This document shows, in pieces, positions 43,864 through 53,454 of a stretch of 64,000 nt of DNA. The stretch spans positions 62,001-126,000 of the forward strand of contig JANOGW010000012.1 in NCBI GenBank assembly GCA_031406155.1, in the 5' to 3' direction. How positions within the stretch are numbered: position 1 is the first letter of the stretch; every line of letters begins with the position of its first letter. The translations under genes and the position numbers were made by a program. The notes below the pieces were generated by a model. It searched no databases. It was not told where the DNA came from and saw nothing but the letters and a program-made list of their open reading frames with translations. Source of the stretch: JACMNW01 sp031406155 (lineage in GTDB: Bacteria; Pseudomonadota; Alphaproteobacteria; Rhodobacterales; Rhodobacteraceae).

Positions 43864-45120
43864 TCAGCGCAGGCGCTTCAGGATATCGAGGCTGGGGTAG
43901 CCATCAGGCACCATGCCGATCGATCGCTGGAACGCCTTGACCGCCGCAATCGTGTTGGGGCCGATCTTGCCGTCCACACCACCGGGGTCAAATCCAGCCA
44001 GCGTCAGCCGTTCCTGCATCTCGATCCGTTCACCGGCCACAAGGGCGCGGTCGTCGCGCGGCCAACCGGCCCGGATTGCCGGTCCGCCTTTCAGCCGGTC
44101 GGCAAGATGACCTACACCAATGACATATGCATCAGCGGCATTGTACCGCTCGATAGCCTGAAAATTGCGGAAGATCAGAAAGGCCGCACCCCGGGCACCG
44201 GCGGGCAGAAGAACCGAGGCGGTACCATGGTCTGGAAGCGGGCCGCCATCCGCCTTGCGCACGCCCAAGGCCTGCCAGTCGGCCACCGGTTTCTTCAGCC
44301 TGTCACCGGAAATGGAGTAGTCATAGCCGGTTGGCAGCGCAATCTCCACGCCCCAGGGCCGCCCGGTCTGCCAGCCCGACTTTGCCAGATACGCGGCGGT
44401 CGAGGCCAGCGCATCCGCCGGATTGTCTGACCAAATGTCGCGTTTGCCGTCACCGGTGAAATCCACCGCAAAGGCCAGGTACGACGTCGGGATGAACTGG
44501 GTATGCCCCATGGCCCCGGCCCAGCTGCCAGTCATCTGTGCGGGTGTCACGTCCCCGTTTTGCAAGATCTTCAGCGCGGCCAGCAGTTGCTGTTCAAAGA
44601 ACGCCCCGCGCCGCCCATCATACGCCAGCGTCGCCAGCGACGCGATCAGCGGGAAATCACCGCGAAAGCTGCCATAAGAGCTTTCCAGCCCCCAGACAGC
44701 GACGACAACTTCCTTTTCAACGCCGTAGGTCGCCTCGATCCGGTCAAGCAGTTTGCGGTTCTGCCGCAGGGCCTTGCGACCGTTTTCGATGCGGCTGTCC
44801 GAGGCGGCACTGTCGAGATAATCCCAGATGGTCTTGGTGAACTCGCTTTGATTGCGGTCCTTGGTGATGACCTCGGGGTTGTAACGCACGCCGCGAAAGG
44901 CGCTGTCAAACGTGCCTGCGGATATGCCGTTGGCTTGGGCGCGGACACGGAACCCGGCAATCCAGGCCTCCAGCCCCGCCTCGTTGCCGATCAGTTGAAC
45001 CACTTCGGGGCCTCCTTGTGGCAACGATCCCGGATCCACGCGCGGCTGCGGCGACAGGGGCCCGCCAGACGCCGCATTTGCCAATAGAATGGCCCCTAAA
45101 GTTCCGATCAAAGCCTGCAT
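43864..45120 (-). CDS. Lytic murein transglycosylase (MltB-like) with peptidoglycan-binding domain
   Basis: 418 residues. An N-terminal signal peptide (MQALIGTLGAILLANAAS) precedes a family 103 lytic transglycosylase domain. The catalytic Glu is in VAVWGLESSYGSFRGDF, with GAMGHTQFIPTSYL and DGKRDIWSDNPADALAS following. The last 65 residues, AGFDPGGVDGKIGPNT and AVKAFQRSIG, form a PG_binding_1 domain. It cuts murein in the periplasm. No partner is visible; 83 bases separate it from accD. Confidence 0.9.
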   Translation of the reverse strand: MQALIGTLGAILLANAASGGPLSPQPRVDPGSLPQGGPEVVQLIGNEAGLEAWIAGFRVRAQANGISAGTFDSAFRGVRYNPEVITKDRNQSEFTKTIWDYLDSAASDSRIENGRKALRQNRKLLDRIEATYGVEKEVVVAVWGLESSYGSFRGDFPLIASLATLAYDGRRGAFFEQQLLAALKILQNGDVTPAQMTGSWAGAMGHTQFIPTSYLAFAVDFTGDGKRDIWSDNPADALASTAAYLAKSGWQTGRPWGVEIALPTGYDYSISGDRLKKPVADWQALGVRKADGGPLPDHGTASVLLPAGARGAAFLIFRNFQAIERYNAADAYVIGVGHLADRLKGGPAIRAGWPRDDRALVAGERIEMQERLTLAGFDPGGVDGKIGPNTIAAVKAFQRSIGMVPDGYPSLDILKRLR

Positions 45121-45231
45121 GTCATCACCGCTCTTTTTTTGTCATTAAGCGCAGTCTAGCGGCATTGTTTCCGACGGGAAAGACTTGCGGTCGCGCGTCG
45201 GCAAAGAAGATGACAGACCACTTAACGCCTG

Positions 45232-47481
45232 TTACTTGCGCCGGCGGCTGACTTTGCGTTCGATCTTTTTTGCCCGGTCCGCTGCAGGCCCCGGTTTGCG
45301 TGGTGCAGACCGGCCCCGGCGGGCCTGACCTGCGGGCAGTGACGCGCCTTCGATGCTGAGCAGATCCAGCAGCAGGCCGCCGGTCACCGGCACCGCTTCG
45401 GCCAGACGAACCAGCACCCGCTGGCCAATGCCGATGATCATGCCGCTGTCCGCGCCCATCAGGGTCTGGCTGTTCTGGTCGTAGTGATAGTATTCGCGCC
45501 CAATCGACCGGATCGGGATCAGCCCATCGGCCCCGGTGTCGTCCAGCCGCACGAACAGGCCAAACCGCTGCACGCCCGAGATGCGGCCTGCAAAGTCGCC
45601 GCCCACCCGGTCTGCCAGAAACGCAGCAAGATAGCGGTCGGTCGTGTCGCGTTCGGCGGTCATGGACCGCCGCTCGGTATCGGAAATCAGCTTGGCGGTT
45701 TCGTCCAGCCGGTCGATATCAGAGGCCGACAATCCATCGCCCCCCCAGCCGTGTGCGGCGATCAGGGCGCGATGCACGATCAGGTCGGAATAGCGTCGGA
45801 TCGGCGAGGTGAAATGCGCGTAGGACCGAAGGGCGAGGCCGAAATGAGCGAAGTTTTCGGGGTGATAGTACGCCTGCGTCATCGACCGCAGCGTGGTGAT
45901 ATTCATCAACTCGCCAAAGTCGGTATCCTTGGCCTGTGACAAAAGCCGGTTCAGATGGGCGGTTTTCAGTACCTGCCCCTTGGCAAGGGTAAAGCCAGAC
46001 GCCTCGGCCACTTCGCGCAGCGCATCCAGCTTTTCCACACTGGGTTCTTCGTGTACTCGAAACAACAAAGGGTGCTTCAGGCGCGTCAGTTCCTCGGCGG
46101 CAGCGACATTGGCCAGCACCATGAATTCCTCGATCAGGCGGTGCGCATCAAGACGGTCGGGGAAAGCGACGGATTGCACAGTGCCATCATCGGCCAGAAT
46201 GATCTTGCGTTCGGGCAAGTCCAGTTCCAGCGGCTGCCGTTGGGCGCGGGACAACTTCAACGCGCTGTAAGCCGCGTAAAGCGGGGCGATGACGTCGCCC
46301 AGCAAGGGTGCCGTCACAGCATCGGCACTGCCATCGACGGCATCCTGCACTTGCGCGTAATTCAGGCTGGCGCGCGACCGCATCAGGCCACGGGTGAAGC
46401 GGTGGCTGATCTTGTGCCCCTGCGCGTCGATCACCATTTGCACGGCCAGACAGGCGCGGTCCACATGTTCGTGCAGCGAACACAGATCGCCTGACAGGAT
46501 ATCGGGCAGCATCGGCACCACGCGGTCGGGGAAATAGGTGGAATTGCCGCGATGACGCGCCTCGGCATCCAAGGCAGAGCCGGGGCGCACATAATGGGCA
46601 ACATCCGCGATGGCGACCCACAGCACGTGACCGCCGGGATTGGCAGGGTTGGGGTCTGGTTTGGCAAAAACGGCATCGTCGCGGTCGCGGGCATCGACCG
46701 GATCGATGGTCAGAAGCGCGATATCGCGCAGATCCTCGCGGTCGCCCAAGGGCACGGGTCTGGCGGCTTCAGCCTCGCGGATCGCGGCATCGGGGAAATG
46801 GTCGGGAATGCCGTGCTGATGGATCGCAATCAGGCTGACGGCCTTGGCCCCCGACGGATCGCCCAGCACCTGCGTGATGCGGGCCTGCGGCAGGCCAAGG
46901 CGCTTTGGCCCGGTCTGTTCCGCCTCGACCAGTTCGCCGTCTTTGGCCCCAAGCATCATGTCGCGTGCAACGCGCCATTCCTTGTCGGACCCCTTGTCGA
47001 TGGGCAAGATGCGCCCACCATCGGAACCTGCACGGAAAACGCCCAGCACCTTTAACGGATTGGCACCGATCTTGCGGATCAGGCGCGCCTCGTAGGTATG
47101 ATCGTGGGCGGTTACCTCGTTCAGCCGCGCCAGAATGCGGTCGCCGGCACCCAGCGCCTCATCCCCGGTGCGACCAACGAACAGGATGCGCGGGGCGGGG
47201 CCGTCGCCTGTCCACTCCATTGCCTGCGCGAACAGATCGCCCTGACTGTCGGGCGCGAGGATGGTCAGGATCGACACCGGCGGCAGCTTGTCTGCCTCGC
47301 GGTAGCTACGGCGTTTGCGCACCAATGCGCCGTCGGATTCCAGTTCCTTCAGCAGGCGTTTCAGTTCGATCTTGCCATCGCCCTTGATGCCAAAGGCCTT
47401 GGCAATGTCGCGCTTGGCGACAAGGCCGGGGTTTTCGCTGATCCATTGGCGGATCTGGTCTTTTGAGGGGATCGGGTTCAT
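45232..47481 (-). CDS. rnr: Ribonuclease R
   Basis: 749 residues. It is a 3'-5' exonuclease for structured RNA. An N-terminal helix-turn-helix domain is followed by cold-shock domains and an RNB catalytic domain with DPVDARDRDDAVFA, carrying the Mg-binding Asp residues. YAHFTSPIRRYSDLIVHRAL follows, with an S1 domain (GRISGVQRFGLFVRL) and a basic Lys/Arg tail. It acts in mRNA and rRNA turnover. Confidence 0.95.
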   Translation of the reverse strand: MNPIPSKDQIRQWISENPGLVAKRDIAKAFGIKGDGKIELKRLLKELESDGALVRKRRSYREADKLPPVSILTILAPDSQGDLFAQAMEWTGDGPAPRILFVGRTGDEALGAGDRILARLNEVTAHDHTYEARLIRKIGANPLKVLGVFRAGSDGGRILPIDKGSDKEWRVARDMMLGAKDGELVEAEQTGPKRLGLPQARITQVLGDPSGAKAVSLIAIHQHGIPDHFPDAAIREAEAARPVPLGDREDLRDIALLTIDPVDARDRDDAVFAKPDPNPANPGGHVLWVAIADVAHYVRPGSALDAEARHRGNSTYFPDRVVPMLPDILSGDLCSLHEHVDRACLAVQMVIDAQGHKISHRFTRGLMRSRASLNYAQVQDAVDGSADAVTAPLLGDVIAPLYAAYSALKLSRAQRQPLELDLPERKIILADDGTVQSVAFPDRLDAHRLIEEFMVLANVAAAEELTRLKHPLLFRVHEEPSVEKLDALREVAEASGFTLAKGQVLKTAHLNRLLSQAKDTDFGELMNITTLRSMTQAYYHPENFAHFGLALRSYAHFTSPIRRYSDLIVHRALIAAHGWGGDGLSASDIDRLDETAKLISDTERRSMTAERDTTDRYLAAFLADRVGGDFAGRISGVQRFGLFVRLDDTGADGLIPIRSIGREYYHYDQNSQTLMGADSGMIIGIGQRVLVRLAEAVPVTGGLLLDLLSIEGASLPAGQARRGRSAPRKPGPAADRAKKIERKVSRRRK

Positions 47482-47627
47482 ATGACGGCCTTATCACGCG
47501 TACGGGGCTCCGAAAAGCCCGGTCTTCGCAGCCTTGAACGGGGCGTTATCGCAGGAAGAAGATTGAGTATTTGGGCGAAAGAAAAATCATCAACGAAGAG
47601 GCACGGGCACCGGCCAATGAACGGTTG

Positions 47628-48050
47628 TCACAGGGCGAACACCATGTTGCGATGTTCGATCCCTGCATCGAGAAAAACCTCGCCGTACGGGCTGAAGCCG
47701 AGACGTTCGTAGAACGACAAAGCGTGCAGTTGAGCACCAAGTTTGACGTGTTTGATGCCCGGAATAGTGCGAAACTGGTGGATCGCCGTCTGCATCAGGG
47801 CGGCCCCAAGGCCCGCGCCGCGCATGTCCTTCAGCACGCAAACGCGACCCACCTTGCCGGTATCGCCCTGTACCATCAGCCGCGCAGACCCCACGGGCGC
47901 GCCGTTCAGCCGGGCCAGCAGGTGAATGCACCGATCATCCAGATCGTCCACTTCATCGACCTCTGACACGCCCTGTTCGTCGATGAACACGGTGCGGCGC
48001 AGAGCGCGGCAGATCGCAATATCGGTGGTGACGGCAATCGTGACGTTCAT
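47628..48050 (-). CDS. GNAT-family N-acetyltransferase (YjcF/ElaA-like)
   Basis: 140 residues. It begins VTIAVTTDIAICRALRRTVFIDEQGV as in ElaA/YjcF proteins. The acetyl-CoA loop is VCVLKDMRGAGLGAALM (R-x2-G-x-G/A pattern) and the C-terminus has ALSFYERLGF. Substrate unknown. The start overlaps the dapE stop by four bases (ATGA). Confidence 0.88.
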   Translation of the reverse strand: MNVTIAVTTDIAICRALRRTVFIDEQGVSEVDEVDDLDDRCIHLLARLNGAPVGSARLMVQGDTGKVGRVCVLKDMRGAGLGAALMQTAIHQFRTIPGIKHVKLGAQLHALSFYERLGFSPYGEVFLDAGIEHRNMVFAL

Positions 48051-49216
48051 GCAAAATAGTCGCGCAGGATGCGGCCATAGATCGCCTTCAGCTGGTGGAT
48101 TTGCCCGACCAGAACGCGTTCATCGACCTGATGCATGGTCTTGCCGACAAGGCCAAACTCCACCACCGGGCAGTGGTCCTTGACAAAGCGCGCATCCGAT
48201 GTGCCCCCAGACGTGGAAAGCCCGGGCATGACACCAAGTTCTGCCGTGATCGCCTTTGCGATCAGGTCCGACAGCATGCCGGGTGGGGTGATGAAGCTTT
48301 CGCCCGAGATCGAGATACGCAGATCAAACGTGACCCCCGTCAGCGCCTGCACGCGCGCCGCCTCGGTTTGCAGCCATTCGGTCAGGCTGGCGCCGGAATG
48401 CGCGTCATTGAAGCGGATATTGACGGTGGCCCGCGCTTTGGCCGGGATCACATTGGTGGCCGGATTACCGCAATCGATGGTGGTGATGGCAAGGGTCGAG
48501 GCATCGAAATGCTGCGTGCCACTGTCCAGTTGATGCGCATCAAGATGGCGCAAAAGCTGCACCAAGGCCGAGAGCGGGTTCTTGGCACGGTCGGGATAGG
48601 CGGAATGGCCTTGGACGCCGGATGCGTTGACATAAGCGGTCAGGCTGCCGCGCCGGCCGATCTTCATCGTCTCGCCCATGGTGTTGGGGCAGGTCGGCTC
48701 GCCCACAAGGCAATGCGTCATCCGTTCGCCCTGCGTGGCCATCCAGTCCAGCAAGGCGACGGTGCCGTCAGTCGCCTCGCCTTCTTCATCGCCGGTGATG
48801 GCCAGGATCACCGCACCATCGGGCGGGGTTGTACGCACGAAATCCACCGCAGCCGCCGCAAAGGCCGCCACGCCGGATTTCATATCGGTGGCACCCCGGC
48901 CATAAAGCCAGCCATCGATGATCTTGGCCCCGAAGGGATCGTGGGTCCAGGCCGCCAGATCGCCCACCGGAACGACATCGGTATGACCGTTGAAGCCAAA
49001 GCTTTTGTTGGCCCCGCGCGCGCCCCAACGGGCAAAAAGATTGGGCGTACCGTTGCGGTCGACGCGCGTGCAGTCAAACCCGGCACCGGACAAAAGCGCC
49101 TGAAGCAGTGGCAGCGCGCCTGCATCCGTTGGGGTGACCGATGCGCAGCGGATCAGATCGGCGGTCAGGGCGACCGGATCAACCGCCTCAAATGTCGACG
49201 GTGCCGATTTTTGCAT
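48047..49216 (-). CDS. dapE: Succinyl-diaminopimelate desuccinylase
   Basis: About 389 residues. It makes LL-diaminopimelate for lysine and peptidoglycan synthesis. It has GFNGHTDVVPVGD and YGRGATDMKSGVAAF (zinc ligands), ITGDEEGEATDG (catalytic Glu), and VNASGVQGHSAYP of the dimerisation domain. The C-terminus has STSGGTSDARFV. ATG at 49216 follows a G-rich run. The reading frame upstream of 49216 is not conserved. Confidence 0.95.
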   Translation of the reverse strand: MQKSAPSTFEAVDPVALTADLIRCASVTPTDAGALPLLQALLSGAGFDCTRVDRNGTPNLFARWGARGANKSFGFNGHTDVVPVGDLAAWTHDPFGAKIIDGWLYGRGATDMKSGVAAFAAAAVDFVRTTPPDGAVILAITGDEEGEATDGTVALLDWMATQGERMTHCLVGEPTCPNTMGETMKIGRRGSLTAYVNASGVQGHSAYPDRAKNPLSALVQLLRHLDAHQLDSGTQHFDASTLAITTIDCGNPATNVIPAKARATVNIRFNDAHSGASLTEWLQTEAARVQALTGVTFDLRISISGESFITPPGMLSDLIAKAITAELGVMPGLSTSGGTSDARFVKDHCPVVEFGLVGKTMHQVDERVLVGQIHQLKAIYGRILRDYFA

Positions 49217-49522
49217 GTCATACCCCCCATGATTCAAGCTGCGTGCAGGGATATCGGCAAGCCAACCGCACCGCAACCCGAAGTCATTTGCGGTAAAACT
49301 GTGGCATCTGAGACACCCCTGTTGGCATCGTGCAACTATCGGCAGAGCGGCAGCGTGACAAAGCCAGGTGGGGTTTCTATCGTTGGTGTCAATAACATGT
49401 CCTGAGGCGGGGCAAACATCGGGCCAACGTGCCCGTCAGAGCAGTCTGAAAATCATCGGAACCGGAATAATCCGGGCCATGATTGGCGTTTGTCCGGCCC
49501 TCCAAAGGATGGAGAGCGGTTG
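49217..49522. other. Divergent intergenic region between dapE and the Hint genes
   Basis: 306 bases that must hold the promoters of dapE and of the choice-of-anchor L/Hint gene. I see no clear hexamers, hairpins or gene. The ribosome site GGAG lies shortly before ATG 49523. Confidence 0.4.
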
Positions 49523-51097
49523 ATGGCGACGGGCGCCGAACTTACCTATCAGACCAACGCCACGGCGTTGCAGATGGCCAACAATATCTTTGGTGATGGC
49601 GCGACCGTGACGGGTGCCAGCTATACCGGGCCGAACGCCTCGAAGGCGATCTATTCCAACGGGCAACTGTCACCGGGCGTGGTGCCGTCGACCACCGGCG
49701 TGATCCTGTCCACCGGCAACGCCGCCAGCTTTACCCAATCGAACGGTGATCCGAACCGCGCGACGAACACCACGGCCAACACATCGGGCCAGGACAACAA
49801 TGCCCAGTTCAATGCGCTTGCTGGCACCAACACCTTTGATGCGGTTTTTCTGGACGTCGACTTTATCCCGACCGGCGATACGATGACGATGCGCTTCGTG
49901 CTGGCATCCGAAGAATATCCGGAGTTTGCCAATTCGCAGTTCAACGATGTGGTCGGGGTTTGGGTGAATGGCACATTGGTGCCCATCGGTGTGGGCAATG
50001 GCCAGGCCGGCATTACCAATATCAACGCGACCAACCAGCCGAACCTGAACATCTCCAACACCAATGATGCCTTCAACACCGAGATGGACGGCTTCACCGT
50101 GACCCTGACGCTGAAGATGGCCGTCAATCCGGGTGTTGTGAATTCAATCCGCATCGGTATCGCGGATACATCGGATTCAGCCTACGATTCAAACTTGCTG
50201 ATCGGGGCGGATTCCGTTCAGACCGTGCTGGTTGCCCGCAATGACACATCCGACATTTTTGCCAATGGGCAGAAGGTGGTCAATGTTCTGGGCAATGATG
50301 CGCGCGCAGTCGGCAGCACGCTGACGATCACCCAGATCAACGGGATCAATGTGGTTGCAGGCCAGACCATAACCCTGGCGAGCGGCCAGCAGGTCAGGCT
50401 GAACGCGGATGGCACATTCACCGTTATCGGGGACGGCAATGTCGAAACCGCGACGTTCACCTATACCGTAACGGACAATCTGGGCCATACGGATACCGCC
50501 TTTGTCACCCTCAATTCGGTTCCGTGTTTCGTGGCCGGCACCCGCATTCTGACACCGACGGGCGAGGTCGCGGTCGAAGACCTGCGACCCGGTGATCTGG
50601 TGTTCACCCAGGATGACGGCCCGCAACCCCTGCGCTGGATCGGGCGCCGCGAAGTGCCCGCCATCGGTGATCACGCGCCCATTCACATTGCGAAAGGCAC
50701 GTTCGGCGCGCATGGCGCGCTGCTATTGTCACCGCAACACCGAGTTCTGATCCGAGATAGTCTTGCTGAGTTGCTGTTTGGCGAAACCGAGGTGCTGGTT
50801 GCGGCCAAGGATCTGGTCAACGACCGGACTGTCCGGGTGCAAACTGGCGGCACAGTGGACTATGTGCACTTGATGTTTGATCGCCATCAGGTCGTTTTCG
50901 CCGAGGGTCTTGCGACCGAAAGCTTCCTGCCCGGCCCACAAACGACACGGTCCTTCGAGGCGCCGATCGTGGCGGAACTGGTATCCCTTTTCCCCGATCT
51001 CGATCTAGATACCGGGCAGGGCTACAGCGCCGCCGCGCGCCGCACTTTGCGCGGTTTCGAAGCACGGGTTCTTTTTGCCGATGACAAGGCCGCCTGA
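49523..51097 (+). CDS. Choice-of-anchor L domain and Hint domain protein, probably secreted
   Basis: 524 residues. Residues 15-215 are the choice-of-anchor L domain, with SNGQLSPGVVPSTTGVILST, FVLASEEYPEFANSQFND and VVGVWVNGTLVP. Residues 225-330 are a cadherin/bacterial-Ig-like linker (VVNVLGNDA, TFTYTVTDNLGHTD). Residues 333-480 are a Hint-type domain starting at PCFVAGTRILTPTGEVAVE, with the potential catalytic Cys at 335. No Sec signal is visible, so export by a type I system is likely but unproven. No transporter is adjacent. Close upstream of a second Hint gene. Confidence 0.82.
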   Translation: MATGAELTYQTNATALQMANNIFGDGATVTGASYTGPNASKAIYSNGQLSPGVVPSTTGVILSTGNAASFTQSNGDPNRATNTTANTSGQDNNAQFNALAGTNTFDAVFLDVDFIPTGDTMTMRFVLASEEYPEFANSQFNDVVGVWVNGTLVPIGVGNGQAGITNINATNQPNLNISNTNDAFNTEMDGFTVTLTLKMAVNPGVVNSIRIGIADTSDSAYDSNLLIGADSVQTVLVARNDTSDIFANGQKVVNVLGNDARAVGSTLTITQINGINVVAGQTITLASGQQVRLNADGTFTVIGDGNVETATFTYTVTDNLGHTDTAFVTLNSVPCFVAGTRILTPTGEVAVEDLRPGDLVFTQDDGPQPLRWIGRREVPAIGDHAPIHIAKGTFGAHGALLLSPQHRVLIRDSLAELLFGETEVLVAAKDLVNDRTVRVQTGGTVDYVHLMFDRHQVVFAEGLATESFLPGPQTTRSFEAPIVAELVSLFPDLDLDTGQGYSAAARRTLRGFEARVLFADDKAA

Positions 51098-51120
51098 CCT
51101 TGGGCACAGGAATTGAGCCG

Positions 51121-52170
51121 GTGATCGCATTGCCCGTAAAGCCTGGCCGGTCGCAGGGCGATCAGACGGATCACCACTGGATCGCCCTGTCGGACCATGC
51201 CGGGCCGGTTGATCCTGCAGGTATAGCTGATCTGGTTCACAGCGGGTCGCTGGTGCTGGAACTGACGGCGCCAAAGCAGGGCGGATCGGTGCTGTTGGAT
51301 TACCGGCGCGGTGATGGCTGGCCGCGTGCCTTTTCGATCTTTCATGATCCGGATGCAGGCATCGTGATCTTGCACCGGCAGGGGTCAACTGTGCGGCGCC
51401 ACCATCTGCCCGGCCCTTTGCCGCAGGATTGGAATTTGGCGCGGCTGATCTATTCTTGGGACGGCCCGGCGCGCGAGTGGTCCTTGCGGCTGGAAGACAC
51501 AATGGGTATTTGGGCGCATGCGGCTGCGGGCACCAACCCGATGCCGTTAGCGGGCGGCGATCTGCTGGCGTTTTGCGCAGGACCCAACGCCGCCCTGCGG
51601 GACGCCTCGCTGCACTGGTTCGGGTTTTGCCTAGACGGGGCCGGCACCGTGCCTGCCACATGGATCGGTCAGCGTACCCCGGTGGACACTGCGCGCGGCA
51701 CGGTTGCTGCGGGTGATCTGGCGATCGGCGATCTGGTCATGACGCTGGACAATGGGCACAAGCCGCTGCGCGCCCTGCACCGCATGAATTTGCCCAATCG
51801 CGGCAGCTATGCGCCGGTGCTGCTGCGCGCGCCCTACTTTGCGCGTCATGCCGATATGCTGGTCGCACCGGGGCAACTGACGCTTCTGTCCGGGGCTGCG
51901 GTTGAATACCTGTTTGGCGAGGACGCCGTTCTGGCAACCGCCGCGTCCTTGCGGGATGGCAACTCCGCCCTGTCAGAGGCGCGCCGCGCCATGACCGCCT
52001 GCGTGGCGTTGGATCTGGGCCAACCGGAGTTGATCCTTGCCGACGGTTGCCCGCTGCTGGTTGGGCGCACGACGGCGACAAGCCCGCTGCCCTATCGGCT
52101 GCTGAATGATTATGAAACGCGGCCGTTGCATTCCCAGCTGGGCCGTGGTGGCCAGCGAACTGCAGCATGA
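51121..52170 (+). CDS. Hint-domain protein lacking the catalytic Cys
   Basis: About 349 residues. Residues 1-170 resemble a beta-sandwich (SGSLVLELTAPKQGGSVLLD, DWNLARLIYSWDG), as in LamG-like domains. A Hint-like domain follows (TWIGQRTPVDTARGTVAAGD, DLVMTLDNGHKPLRAL, VLLRAPYFARHADMLVAPGQ, VEYLFGEDAVL), but the Cys at its start is replaced, so self-splicing is unlikely. The start is set to GTG at 51121 behind AGGA; TTG at 51100 is possible. It is 23 bases after the preceding Hint gene and looks co-transcribed. Confidence 0.72.
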   Translation: MIALPVKPGRSQGDQTDHHWIALSDHAGPVDPAGIADLVHSGSLVLELTAPKQGGSVLLDYRRGDGWPRAFSIFHDPDAGIVILHRQGSTVRRHHLPGPLPQDWNLARLIYSWDGPAREWSLRLEDTMGIWAHAAAGTNPMPLAGGDLLAFCAGPNAALRDASLHWFGFCLDGAGTVPATWIGQRTPVDTARGTVAAGDLAIGDLVMTLDNGHKPLRALHRMNLPNRGSYAPVLLRAPYFARHADMLVAPGQLTLLSGAAVEYLFGEDAVLATAASLRDGNSALSEARRAMTACVALDLGQPELILADGCPLLVGRTTATSPLPYRLLNDYETRPLHSQLGRGGQRTAA

Positions 52171-52200
52171 TCGGGGATTTTCTTCCCCCGCATGTCGCGA

Positions 52201-52557
52201 TCAGTCAAAGAACGGCGTCATCTGGGCCACGATGACCGAGTTTTCGGCCAGCGCGCGGTCCATCAGCGCGCGTTCCTCGGGGTCGATTTCGTCCCCGCCA
52301 GCAATCCGTTCATCCAGTGTGCCATAGCCCGACACATCCAGCGGCGCCATATCCGCCTGCTTCAGGATCGCCACCGTTTCGCGCACCGCTTCATCCTCGT
52401 CCACCCCGCTGGCATAGATCATCAGCGCCGCGCCGGTCGCCGTGGCGGGCAAGCCATCGCCCACCTTGCGGCCCACCTCGACCACCAAGGTGAACACCTG
52501 CTGCGGGCGTTTCGGCTTTTCAGGCTTGAGAACAGGGGTATCGGGATCGTCGGTCAT
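52201..52557 (-). CDS. Conserved small cytosolic protein, function unknown
   Basis: 118 residues. ATG at 52557 has AAAGGG upstream. It has QQVFTLVVEVGRKVGDGLP and an acidic helix-rich C-terminus (DEIDPEERALMDRALAENS). No signal peptide or membrane segment. I do not recognise the family, although it looks like a normal well-used gene. It is convergent to the Hint genes. Confidence 0.6.
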   Translation of the reverse strand: MTDDPDTPVLKPEKPKRPQQVFTLVVEVGRKVGDGLPATATGAALMIYASGVDEDEAVRETVAILKQADMAPLDVSGYGTLDERIAGGDEIDPEERALMDRALAENSVIVAQMTPFFD

Positions 52558-52611
52558 GGTTCGGCCCTTTTTGATGCGCCTGAATGGGGTCGGGTGCGGG
52601 GGTTTGTCAAC

Positions 52612-52800
52612 ACGGGGATAGAGGTGTTGGCATACCTGAAAGGTGCTCCCATACCACCAAAGCCGCAAAAGGCGTTTTCCGGGTAGAAGATGTTTCGGGT
52701 GAAGCCGGAGGTTCACCGCAAGGCCGCTTTGGCGGCGGAGTTGTCTGGGAAAAGCCTTAACCGATGGGCGGGGGAGGTTTATTGGAAGGCGGCGGGGTGA
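52612..52800 (+). pseudogene. Broken hicB-like antitoxin remnant
   Basis: Reading the plus strand at 52612 gives TGIEVLAYLKGAPIPPKPQ then AFSG, a TAG stop at 52684-52686, and then KMFRVKPEVHRKAALAAEL, SGKSLNRWAGEVYWKAAG and TGA at 52798-52800. The last part closely resembles the C-terminal ribbon-helix-helix of HicB (SGKSLN-W), and the first part its pre-C-terminal Pro-rich linker. Only the last third of the gene remains. No hicA is next to it. The fragment after the stop has ATG at 52690. Confidence 0.6.
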
Positions 52801-52812
52801 GGGGGAATACGC

Positions 52813-53454
52813 TCAAACTAGCGGCGCAAGCAGTTTGCCGTAGCGATTGAGATAGAAGATCGTGCCGCCTGAGTCTGCATCCACGCTACTTCCGCCATCA
52901 AAGCCACCATTTGAAAGGAAGCCTGCCGAAAACAACGCTTCACCACTCTCTTTATCTTCTGGGAGTCCGGCCTCAAAACTCTTAAGGAACTGCAGGTCTT
53001 GGAAGACGCTGCGGTTTACCATTAAGGACAGACGAAGGAATGTTGGGTAATCGAAATGCCCGCGAACATGTGCAACAAAAATTCTAGAGATTAGGGCAGG
53101 CTTATCAAGCTCGTCTGCTTTCTGAATGAGCAATAGTATCGTTTCGCCAAACTTCTGAGCCTCGTTACGCGCGTAGACGCCATCAGCAAACGCCTCTCGC
53201 TCTGCCTGAGAAAGTTCGCCAACACCTTGAAGGAATCTGGCGACTTGTCTCATAAATAGGACGCCGGAAAACTCTTTGCCTGCTCGGTAAAAACCAGTCA
53301 ATGCACCTATGATTGGAACACCATCCAACGCGCCAGAGTTTATTGCTTGGTCGAAGCCTATGTCTGCCAGAATTGAAATCGCATCTGTCAGTTGCGCTCC
53401 CCGAAAGGAGGCAGGGACAGATTTTGCTAGGTCTTCTGGTTTGGTCTCCCTCAA
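52813..53454 (-). CDS. Uncharacterised protein, AT-richer than neighbours
   Basis: 213 residues. It starts with TTG at 53454, which overlaps the stop of the aldehyde dehydrogenase gene (TTGA), so the start may be translationally coupled. A weakly hydrophobic segment (GVPIIGALTGFYRAG) precedes helices. FGETILLLIQKADELDKPAL, then HFDYPTFLRLSLMVNR and a following DLQFL match a family of short unknown proteins I have seen in mixed contexts. The GC content is visibly lower than in flanking genes. No function is assigned. Confidence 0.55.
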   Translation of the reverse strand: MRETKPEDLAKSVPASFRGAQLTDAISILADIGFDQAINSGALDGVPIIGALTGFYRAGKEFSGVLFMRQVARFLQGVGELSQAEREAFADGVYARNEAQKFGETILLLIQKADELDKPALISRIFVAHVRGHFDYPTFLRLSLMVNRSVFQDLQFLKSFEAGLPEDKESGEALFSAGFLSNGGFDGGSSVDADSGGTIFYLNRYGKLLAPLV

